NCBI GenBank assembly: GCA_964344495.1 | Contig: CAYFNI010000066.1 | Span: 1 to 13,107 of the forward strand | DNA from: UBA6136 sp964344495 | GTDB lineage: Bacteria > Pseudomonadota > Gammaproteobacteria > Methylococcales > Methylococcaceae | Reading direction: 5' to 3' | Length of the DNA stretch: 13,107 nt | Part shown: positions 7,612 to 13,107 of the stretch, in pieces | Layout of the letters: each line of letters starts with the position of its first letter | Numbering within the stretch: position 1 is the first letter of the stretch | Program-made: the position numbers and the translations under genes | Notes under the pieces: generated by a model | The model's database searches: none | Told to the model about the DNA's origin: nothing | What the model saw: the letters and a program-made list of their open reading frames with translations, nothing else

Positions 7612-9216
7612 ATGCCCTCCACATGCTTTGATGTTCTCGTCATCGGTAGCGGCGCCTCAGGTCTTGGACTGGCCCTGCGGCTGGCAGACAAGGCTACCGT
7701 GGCGGTGATCTCCAAAACCGTACTTTCTGAAACAAATACCTACTATGCCCAGGGCGGCATTTCCGCGGTGCTGGATGCGGAAGATTCGATCGAATCGCAC
7801 ATTCAGGACACGCTCGAAGCGGGCGGTGGACTGTGCGATCCGGACATCGTGCGACTGGTCGTGACCCAGGGCAAGGCCTGCATCGACTGGCTGCTAGACC
7901 AAGGCGTTGCCTTCACTGAAGTCGCCGGAGAGGCCGGCACCCATCAACTCCACCTGACACGGGAGGGTGGGCATACCCACCGGCGCGTGGTCCATGTCGC
8001 TGATGCCACCGGCCGGGCGGTTGAAACCTCGCTCGAACAGCGTGCGCGCGAGCATCCCAACATCCACCTGTTCGAACACCATAACGCCATTGACCTGATC
8101 ACCGCCCACAAGCTCGGCCTGGGCGATGGCGGGGTACTCGGAGCTTACGTTCTCAACGGCCGCACCCATCACGTGGACACCTTCCGGGCCCGGTTCACTG
8201 CCATCGCATCGGGCGGCGCCAGCAAGGTTTACCTGTACACCAGCAACCCTGACATTGCGACCGGTGACGGCATCGCCATGGCCTGGCGGGCGGGCGCCAG
8301 CGTCGCCAACCTGGAGTTCATCCAGTTCCACCCCACCTGCCTGTATCACCCTCATGCCCGCTCCTTCCTGATTTCCGAGGCTGTTCGAGGCGAAGGCGGT
8401 CGCCTGGTGCTAAAAGACGGTTCGCCGTTCATGCAGCGTTTCGATCCGCGCGGCGAACTGGCCCCACGCGACATCGTGGCGCGCGCCATCGACCATGAAA
8501 TGAAGCGCCTGGGCGTTGATTGCGTATTCCTTGACATCTCCCACCGCCCGGCTGACTTCATCATTGAACATTTCCCGACCATACACGCCCGCTGCCTCGA
8601 GTTAGGCATCGACATCACCCGCGACCCCATCCCGGTGGTGCCGGCCGCACATTACACCTGTGGCGGCATCCTGACCGACCATCGCGCCTGTACCAACGTG
8701 CCCGGGCTGCTGGCCATCGGGGAAGCCGCCTGTACCGGCCTGCATGGCGCCAACCGCATGGCCAGCAATTCGCTGCTTGAGTGCCTCGTCTTCGCCAAGC
8801 AGGCGGCAGACCATATCCTGGCCCATCTGCCGGAACGCCCCACCCCGCCGACCCTGCCCGACTGGGATGAATCTCAGGTCACCGATTCGGACGAGGAAGT
8901 CGTCGTCGCGCACAACTGGGACGAGATCCGTCGCTTCATGTGGGATTACGTCGGCATCGTTCGCACCAACAAGCGGCTGCAACGCGCCCTGCGCCGTGTC
9001 GAACTGCTGAAGCAGGAGATCGCCGATTATTACGGCAATTTCCGGGTCACGAACGACCTGCTGGAGCTGCGCAACCTCGCCATCGTCGCGGAGCTGATCA
9101 TCCGCTGCGCCCTGTTGCGCAAGGAAAGCCGCGGTCTGCACTTCACGCTGGACTACCCCAACGCCGACCCGCAGCACCCGCCGCGAAACACGGTGCTGCA
9201 CTCCAAGCCCCACTAG
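7612..9216 (+). CDS. nadB: L-aspartate oxidase
   Basis: A flavoprotein that oxidises L-aspartate to iminoaspartate, the first step of de novo NAD synthesis; quinolinate synthase (nadA) is not in this window. The 534-residue length is typical. Visible elements: FAD dinucleotide-binding DVLVIGSGASGLGLAL (7-22), TYYAQGGISAVLD (43-55), active-site segment LTREGGHTHRRVVHVADATG (115-134), EFIQFHPTC (235-243), RGEGGRLV (259-266), ELAPRDIVARAI (282-293), and the C-terminal FAD segment AIGEAACTGLHGANRMASNS. The helical C-terminal domain is complete. The active-site Glu/His/Arg residues expected of the family appear present (E118, H240, R286). ATG 7612 is the only start after the in-frame TAG at 7576, but the sequence before it is C-rich with no Shine-Dalgarno. 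It is divergent from algU. Confidence 0.97.
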   Translation: MPSTCFDVLVIGSGASGLGLALRLADKATVAVISKTVLSETNTYYAQGGISAVLDAEDSIESHIQDTLEAGGGLCDPDIVRLVVTQGKACIDWLLDQGVAFTEVAGEAGTHQLHLTREGGHTHRRVVHVADATGRAVETSLEQRAREHPNIHLFEHHNAIDLITAHKLGLGDGGVLGAYVLNGRTHHVDTFRARFTAIASGGASKVYLYTSNPDIATGDGIAMAWRAGASVANLEFIQFHPTCLYHPHARSFLISEAVRGEGGRLVLKDGSPFMQRFDPRGELAPRDIVARAIDHEMKRLGVDCVFLDISHRPADFIIEHFPTIHARCLELGIDITRDPIPVVPAAHYTCGGILTDHRACTNVPGLLAIGEAACTGLHGANRMASNSLLECLVFAKQAADHILAHLPERPTPPTLPDWDESQVTDSDEEVVVAHNWDEIRRFMWDYVGIVRTNKRLQRALRRVELLKQEIADYYGNFRVTNDLLELRNLAIVAELIIRCALLRKESRGLHFTLDYPNADPQHPPRNTVLHSKPH

Positions 9217-9245
9217 CGTCCCGTTTCGTCGATCCGGTCGAGCGC

Positions 9246-10226
9246 ATGAACGCCATCGAAATAGTTGACGCCGGTCCGCAGGGCCGCTTGCGGCTGACTG
9301 AACGCCCCCAACCCACACCGGGACCGGGCGAGGTCCTGATCAAGGTCGCCGCGGCCGGGGTCAACCGACCTGACCTGATGCAGGTCCGCGGCCTGTACCC
9401 GCCGCCGCCGGGCGCATCCGACCTGCCCGGTCTGGAAGTCGCCGGCCAAATCGTCGCCCTGGGGCAGGATGTCCACCCTTCCCGGCTCGGCCAGTCGGTC
9501 TGCGCACTGGTCACCGGGGGTGGCTACGCCGAGTATTGTCTGGCCGCGGCCACCCTGTGTCTGCCGCAACCCGACACGCTGACCCTGGTCGAGGCAGCGG
9601 CCGTACCCGAAGCCGTCTTTACGGTCTGGCACAATGTGTTCGAACGGGGCCGGCTGGCCCCCGGCGAGACCCTGCTGGTTCAGGGCGGGACCAGCGGTAT
9701 CGGCACCATGGCCATCCAGCTGGCACGCCAGTGGGGCGCCCGGGTCATCGCAACCGCTGGCACGGATGACAAGTGCGCCGCCCTCGAAGCGTTGGGAGCC
9801 GAAGCCATCCACTACCGGGACGAGGATTTCAAACAGCGAGTTTTGACCCTGACCGACGGCGCAGGCGTCAATGTGATCCTCGACATCATCGGAGGGCCCT
9901 ATTTCCAGGCTCACCTGGACCTGCTCGCCGCCGATGGCCGACTGCTCATCATTGCGGTTCAGGGAGGCCCGAAGACCACGGCCAGCCTGCTGCCCATCCT
10001 GCTCAAGCGGCTGACCGTCACTGGCTCGACGCTCAGGCCCCGCAGTCTGGTGGAAAAAACCCGGCTGGCCGAGGCGGTACAGGCGCAGGTGTGGCCGTGG
10101 CTGAATACTGGCCAGATCCGGCCAATCATTCAGGCGACCTATCCGCTGGCTGATGCCGAACGGGCCCATGCGCTCATGGCCAGCAGCACGCATATCGGCA
10201 AAATCATTCTCACACTGGACCCGTAG
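9246..10226 (+). CDS. Zinc-free NAD(P)H:quinone oxidoreductase (PIG3-like MDR family)
   Basis: A probable cytoplasmic NADPH-dependent reductase of quinones or related electrophiles. In 326 residues: a GroES-like N-terminal domain (about 1-125) with GPGEVLIKVAAAGVNRPDLM, and a Rossmann domain (about 125-290) whose cofactor loop is LLVQGGTSGIGTMAIQLA (143-160). The structural and catalytic zinc ligands of alcohol dehydrogenases are missing, as in the quinone oxidoreductase branch. The GVNRPD, YPPPPGASDLPGLE and PEAVFTVWHNVFERGRL motifs resemble the TP53I3/PIG3 subgroup. The frame is open back to 8940 within nadB, but ATG 9246 begins at the family's normal N-terminus. Its Shine-Dalgarno is weak (GAG). 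It lies 29 nt after nadB and 2 nt before the Sel1 gene, so it is probably in their operon. The real substrate cannot be read from sequence. Confidence 0.9.
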   Translation: MNAIEIVDAGPQGRLRLTERPQPTPGPGEVLIKVAAAGVNRPDLMQVRGLYPPPPGASDLPGLEVAGQIVALGQDVHPSRLGQSVCALVTGGGYAEYCLAAATLCLPQPDTLTLVEAAAVPEAVFTVWHNVFERGRLAPGETLLVQGGTSGIGTMAIQLARQWGARVIATAGTDDKCAALEALGAEAIHYRDEDFKQRVLTLTDGAGVNVILDIIGGPYFQAHLDLLAADGRLLIIAVQGGPKTTASLLPILLKRLTVTGSTLRPRSLVEKTRLAEAVQAQVWPWLNTGQIRPIIQATYPLADAERAHALMASSTHIGKIILTLDP

Positions 10227-10228
10227 CC

Positions 10229-11017
10229 ATGCCCGGAGACTCAGCCCTTGCAGGCTTGTTGATCCTTCTGATACTGGCCTTGCCCGGTCAGGCATCCCAG
10301 AACGACGGGATGGCCGCCGTTCAAGCCGGGGATTGGAAGAAGGCTTCCGCGGAGTTTGAACCGCTTGCGCAAAAGGGTGACCCCCATGCACAGGTGAATC
10401 TCGGCAATCTCTACATGCGTGGCCTTGGGGTTGCCCAAAATTATGCAGAAGCCGCCCGCTGGTATGAAAAAGCGGCCCAACAGGGCCAGCCCACGGCCAT
10501 GGGCAAACTTGGGCTGATGCATTATTACGGGCTGGGAATGCCCGAGGATCACACGGAAGCCGGGCTCTGGTTTCTACGCGCGGCGGACCGGGGAGATCCG
10601 GAAGCCAGCATGATCCTGGCCGAATTGTACGCGGACGGCGATGGCGTGGAGAAAAACAACCGCGAGGCGTACTTCTGGTCTTCCGTCGCCAGTGACCTCG
10701 GAAAAGCCGAGGCCGGTCCCCTGCGCGATCAACTGGCGAATGAACTTGCCCCCGCCGATCTGGACGCGGCGCTGACCCGGCTCAACCTCTGGCGCCAACA
10801 GCATGATCCCATTTCCAGGGCAGCAGCAGCGCCGGAAAAACCGCCCGCCCCCCTGCCCAACCCCGCAAAACCGACCCACACACTGAGGACTCCGGCCGGA
10901 ACAGACAAGCGACCTCAGCCGTCCAAGCCGGTCAAGGGCAAATCCACATCCGGCACATCCGCCCGGAAGCCCGCAAAGGCGTCGCTCAAGCCCCGAAGTG
11001 GCAAACGTAATCCATGA
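10229..11017 (+). CDS. Secreted Sel1-repeat (TPR-like) protein with basic tail
   Basis: A probable periplasmic scaffold protein; Sel1 repeats are alpha-helical protein-interaction modules, and no specific function can be assigned. In 262 residues: signal peptide (core LAGLLILLILALPG, likely cleaved near GQA-S at 22-23), then three clear Sel1 repeats at about 50-85, 86-121 and 122-157, each with the AxxxLGxLYxxGxGV pattern (for example AQVNLGNLYMRGLGV) and paired A-A helices such as EAARWYEKAA. A short helical segment runs to about 192. The tail (about 195-262) is rich in Lys, Arg, Pro and Ala, nearly free of acidic residues and probably disordered. ATG 10229 lies 2 nt after the preceding stop. 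The last 32 bases overlap the convergent ppnP gene. Confidence 0.88.
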   Translation: MPGDSALAGLLILLILALPGQASQNDGMAAVQAGDWKKASAEFEPLAQKGDPHAQVNLGNLYMRGLGVAQNYAEAARWYEKAAQQGQPTAMGKLGLMHYYGLGMPEDHTEAGLWFLRAADRGDPEASMILAELYADGDGVEKNNREAYFWSSVASDLGKAEAGPLRDQLANELAPADLDAALTRLNLWRQQHDPISRAAAAPEKPPAPLPNPAKPTHTLRTPAGTDKRPQPSKPVKGKSTSGTSARKPAKASLKPRSGKRNP

Positions 11018-11300
11018 GTTCCAGGGTTTCGATATCGAACTGGCTGTCACCGGGTACGCTGAAGGACTCCCCGGCGCCATACTCGGTCCACGCCGTCTCG
11101 CCCGCGAGACGCACCCGGCAGCGGCCACTGACCACGTCCATGACTTCCGGCGCACCGGTATTGAAGGTCAGCGTGGAAGGGAAGATCACGCCGAGCGTCT
11201 TGCGGGTGCCGTCCTCAAACAGCACGGTGTGACTGACACAGCGTCCATCAAAATAGACGTTGGACTTCTTGATGACGCTCACCTTGTCGAACTGACCCAT
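10986..11300 (-). CDS. ppnP: Pyrimidine/purine nucleoside phosphorylase (PpnP/YaiE, DUF1255)
   Basis: A small cupin-fold enzyme that phosphorolyses several purine and pyrimidine nucleosides to base and ribose-1-phosphate (activity known for E. coli PpnP/YaiE). The 104 residues run slightly longer than the 94 of the E. coli protein. Recognisable family segments: NVYFDGRCVS (14-23), GVIFPSTLTFNTGAPEVMDV (37-56), SGRCRVRL (58-65), WTEYGAGESFSVPGDSQFDI (71-90) and the end YVCHF (98-102). The frame continues upstream to 11357, but ATG 11300 has GAGG 6 nt before it and matches the family N-terminus. It lies 53 nt downstream of an unrecognised membrane protein and converges on the Sel1 gene with a 32-bp overlap. 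Confidence 0.92.
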   Translation of the reverse strand: MGQFDKVSVIKKSNVYFDGRCVSHTVLFEDGTRKTLGVIFPSTLTFNTGAPEVMDVVSGRCRVRLAGETAWTEYGAGESFSVPGDSQFDIETLELMDYVCHFGA

Positions 11301-11306
11301 GAAAAA

Positions 11307-11310
11307 CCTC
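11307..11310 (-). promoter_or_regulatory. Shine-Dalgarno deciding the ppnP start
   Basis: GAGG on the minus strand lies 6 nt before ATG 11300. It selects this start over a 19-codon longer alternative whose extra residues do not resemble the family. Confidence 0.6.
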
Positions 11311-11353
11311 GTGATGTAAAGTCCGCCTGACACCCAGACGGGAAAAATGAAAC

Positions 11354-11866
11354 TCAAATGATGATGACAAGCAGGCCCATCAGCACGACGACGCCGACGA
11401 TCCGGTACGGCCAGGCGAGTTCATCCCAGGCCAGCTTGACCTCCAGATAGCGAATCCGGAACCAGCGCTTGATGCGCGGCCACAGGTGGGCCTTGCCATA
11501 CCGCCAGCCCCAGCGCGCAGCCAGAAAGATCAGCAACAACTTCAACGGCGTCAGACCGATGGCGGTCGTGATCTCGGAGTAGCGTTCCGCATCGTGCGGG
11601 AAATGATTCTTGAGCCAATCGGCCAGCATGTCCTCCAGGAACTCTTCCGGGGCTTCGATCAGAACCAGCCAGATTTTTTCCAGGATCTCGAACAGAATCT
11701 CGAACAGATGCAGGCCGAACTCCAGAAAGATTTCCCACAGCAGGAACAGGGACAGCAGTCCTCCCACCAGCCAGTAAAGTGGCTTCCAGCTCGGCTGGAT
11801 CGGGCCAAGATCGGTGGACTGGGGGGTGGGCGTTGCGCTGGATGGATTCGAATCAGAAGCTGACAT
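11354..11866 (-). CDS. Unrecognised small inner-membrane protein
   Basis: Not recognised. In 170 residues it has a Ser/Pro/Thr-rich polar N-terminus (1-27, predicted disordered) and three hydrophobic stretches. The first (about 29-50) runs into an amphipathic, strongly acidic and aromatic helix with EIFLEFGLHLFEILFEILEK and EAPEEFLEDM. The second is about 103-120 (IGLTPLKLLLIFLAA). The third is the extreme C-terminus (about 154-170, ending VIII). Between the second and third lies a Trp/Arg-rich loop, RIKRWFRIRYLEVKLAW, likely cytoplasmic. ATG 11866 lacks a good Shine-Dalgarno. It is 53 nt upstream of ppnP on the same strand and could be co-transcribed; it diverges from the ATPase gene. The open frame, coherent membrane pattern and absence of a competing gene support it being real. 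Function unknown. Confidence 0.75.
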   Translation of the reverse strand: MSASDSNPSSATPTPQSTDLGPIQPSWKPLYWLVGGLLSLFLLWEIFLEFGLHLFEILFEILEKIWLVLIEAPEEFLEDMLADWLKNHFPHDAERYSEITTAIGLTPLKLLLIFLAARWGWRYGKAHLWPRIKRWFRIRYLEVKLAWDELAWPYRIVGVVVLMGLLVIII

Positions 11867-11902
11867 CGTCGATGGGGCTCAAATAACCGCGAAAACGATC
11901 AG

Positions 11903-11929
11903 ATTATCGGTGAAGCGGCCTTCATTCAA
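11903..11929 (-). promoter_or_regulatory. Possible promoter for the membrane protein-ppnP pair
   Basis: On the minus strand, TTGAAT (11929-11924) and GATAAT (11908-11903) are separated by 15 nt, a shorter spacer than the preferred 17. The upstream element overlaps an imperfect hairpin (GCGGC at 11915-11919, GCCGC at 11930-11934, with one bulged C). Weak but the best candidate ahead of the gene. Confidence 0.3.
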
Positions 11930-12069
11930 GCCGCCGTTCGTTGCTCAATCTCTTGCAACCACCAGACCTGCCGGCGCTTGGGGAGACCGCATCTATGATA
12001 TAGTTCGCCAGCAAAAATTTGCCTGACACTGCGATCACCCTACTCAGCAAGCGGATTCGGCTCAACCAA

Positions 12070-12112
12070 TCGAACAGGCTCGAACACCAGAGGCGTTATA
12101 AAGCCATCGAAC
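12070..12112 (+). repeat. Three TCGAAC direct repeats upstream of the ATPase gene
   Basis: TCGAAC occurs at 12070-12075, 12080-12085 and 12107-12112. The first two share TCGAACA and start exactly 10 bp apart, one helical turn. The inverted word GTTCG also occurs at 11936-11940 and 12003-12007 in the same divergent gap. This could be a regulator binding cluster. The 268-bp gap (11867-12134) otherwise holds a 5+5 dyad, GCAAA-AA-TTTGC, at 12011-12022 and A/T-rich sequence at 12094-12125; no strong plus-strand promoter was found. Confidence 0.35.
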
Positions 12113-12134
12113 CATAATAAATATCGAGAGCTTC

Positions 12135-13107
12135 ATGGAAATCAAAGAGTGGCTGCAGGTCTGGCAGTTTGAACACAATCCCTTCGTCATCTTTGACGCC
12201 GACCGCGACCCCTATTTGCAGACCTCAATGGTGGAAAACACCTCTCTGAGGTCGGTGTTGCTCCATATAGAAAGACCCAGCCCCTACGTCATTTTCGCGA
12301 TTCGTGGCGCCGGAAAATCGTCCATGCGCATCGATACCGAACGGTATCTCAACGATTATCGCGATCAGGTTCTCGTAATTTCCTACGTTGAATTCAACGA
12401 GTTGCTGGCCGAAGTCGCCCGTCCGCGCACCTTGCCGATGGGATATGCCGCCGACAAATCAGCCCTGGCCCGGTTCTTCAAGCGCAATAAGCAATTGCCG
12501 CTGTCGCGCGATTCGCGCATCACGCTGGATGACCACCTCGACTACATTCTCAAGCTCGGCATCGAGGAACTGTACCGCATCATCATCGATACGCCGCGCG
12601 AGGATCTGCTCAAGGATAACCGCGAAATCGCCGAGAAATTCCTGTTGCTGGCCGCGCTGTACTACGCACCGAATGACCTCTCCAGCAAGATAGCCGCATT
12701 GCGGCGCCTGATGGGCATGGCCGGCTACGAGCGCAAAAAGCCGCTGTTCATGAAAAAGCAGGCCAAGCTGCTGGCGGGTGAAATCTACCGCCACATCCGC
12801 GGCGTACCGGTCTCTCTGGACGGCATGGTCAAGACGATCATGGAAATCGGCATCGGCCTGTTCGAGTTCCACGGTATTCCTCGCAACACCGAAAACCGTT
12901 TCACCCTGCTGAAAAGCTTCATGGAACTGGTGAAGTATTTCGGCCTTTCAGGGGTGTACCTGCTGGTTGATCGGGTCGATGAGCCGACCAGTATCAAGGG
13001 CGATCCCGAAAAGATGCGTGAACTGGTGACGCCGATCCTGAATGATCAGCTCTTCCAGATCGACAACCTGGGCATCATTCTGTTTCTGCCCTACGAACTT
13101 CATGACC
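12135..13107 (+). CDS. P-loop ATPase, ORC/Cdc6- or STAND-like (3' end outside window)
   Basis: The frame is open from ATG 12135 to the window edge (324 codons, no stop), so the C-terminal part is missing. GAGAG lies 4 nt before the ATG. The N-terminal block FEHNPFVIFDADRDPYL (12-28) is followed by a P-loop, YVIFAIRGAGKSSMR (51-65, with K61 and S62). A long, mostly helical, charged insertion (about 85-265) comes next, then Walker B, VYLLVDRVDE (274-283, D279 and D282-E283), and a strand LGIILFLPYEL (312-322) in the sensor-1 position. Order and motifs fit AAA+/ORC-Cdc6-like or STAND-type ATPases, including large uncharacterised bacterial families sometimes near defence genes. No effector domain is visible in the part present. 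A specific role cannot be assigned. It is not part of the conserved nadB/algU locus and diverges from the membrane protein gene. Confidence 0.85.
   Translation, partial: MEIKEWLQVWQFEHNPFVIFDADRDPYLQTSMVENTSLRSVLLHIERPSPYVIFAIRGAGKSSMRIDTERYLNDYRDQVLVISYVEFNELLAEVARPRTLPMGYAADKSALARFFKRNKQLPLSRDSRITLDDHLDYILKLGIEELYRIIIDTPREDLLKDNREIAEKFLLLAALYYAPNDLSSKIAALRRLMGMAGYERKKPLFMKKQAKLLAGEIYRHIRGVPVSLDGMVKTIMEIGIGLFEFHGIPRNTENRFTLLKSFMELVKYFGLSGVYLLVDRVDEPTSIKGDPEKMRELVTPILNDQLFQIDNLGIILFLPYELHD

Noticed and set aside
8940..9245. N-terminal extension of the quinone oxidoreductase into nadB
   Set aside because: The extra residues are an out-of-frame reading of the nadB 3' end; the family's normal N-terminus begins at ATG 9246.
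9213..10391. 392-codon open frame on the minus strand opposite the quinone oxidoreductase gene
   Set aside because: It is antisense to a gene with clear family motifs, its translation resembles no known family and is of skewed composition; long antisense frames are common in GC-rich genes.
11915..11934. GC-rich imperfect hairpin as a Rho-independent terminator
   Set aside because: No U-run follows on either strand, and it lies in a divergent promoter gap where no transcript needs to end.
12388..12693. 101-codon plus-strand frame near the right edge
   Set aside because: It is out of frame with the ATPase gene that runs through the region with coherent Walker A and B motifs; it is a shadow frame.
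12459..12872. 137-codon minus-strand frame opposite the ATPase
   Set aside because: It is antisense to the ATPase coding sequence, with no recognisable family and no ribosome site.

Overview
The window comes from a GC-rich proteobacterial chromosome, most likely a gammaproteobacterium. The order nadB / algU-mucA-mucB-mucD-lepA-lepB-DUF4845-rnc is the Pseudomonas-type envelope-stress locus, with nadB divergent from the sigma factor. Protein motifs such as AlgU's PVGTVRSRIFRAREAIDK fit this strongly. I cannot assign a genus. No tRNA, rRNA, insertion sequence, CRISPR array or integration site was seen.

Region 1 (8-7343, minus strand) is a tightly packed stress, translation and secretion block. 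Transcription runs from algU/rpoE (sigma factor) through mucA (membrane anti-sigma factor), mucB (periplasmic regulator), mucD (periplasmic Do-type protease), lepA (ribosomal GTPase EF4), lepB (signal peptidase I) and a DUF4845 membrane protein to rnc (RNase III). Era would be expected just outside the left edge. Most junctions are gaps of 2-10 nt or overlaps, with Shine-Dalgarno sequences lying in the end of the upstream gene. The exception is a 109-nt gap between mucB and mucD. mucC, present between mucB and mucD in Pseudomonas, is absent. A good sigma70-type promoter lies upstream of algU, and I could not find a sigmaE-type autoregulatory promoter.

Region 2 (7612-11017, plus strand) is a probable operon: nadB (L-aspartate oxidase, NAD synthesis), a zinc-free NADPH:quinone oxidoreductase of the medium-chain reductase superfamily, and a secreted Sel1-repeat protein with a long basic tail. 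Its last 32 bases overlap tail-to-tail with the next, convergent, gene.

Region 3 (10986-11866, minus strand) holds ppnP (pyrimidine/purine nucleoside phosphorylase) and an unrecognised small membrane protein upstream of it.

Region 4 (11867-13107) is a 268-bp divergent intergenic stretch, more AT-rich near its right end and carrying repeated TCGAAC words. It is followed by the first 324 codons of a P-loop ATPase cut by the window edge. That ATPase looks ORC/Cdc6- or STAND-like, is not part of the conserved locus, and is the best candidate here for something unusual. The rest of the window is orthodox housekeeping.
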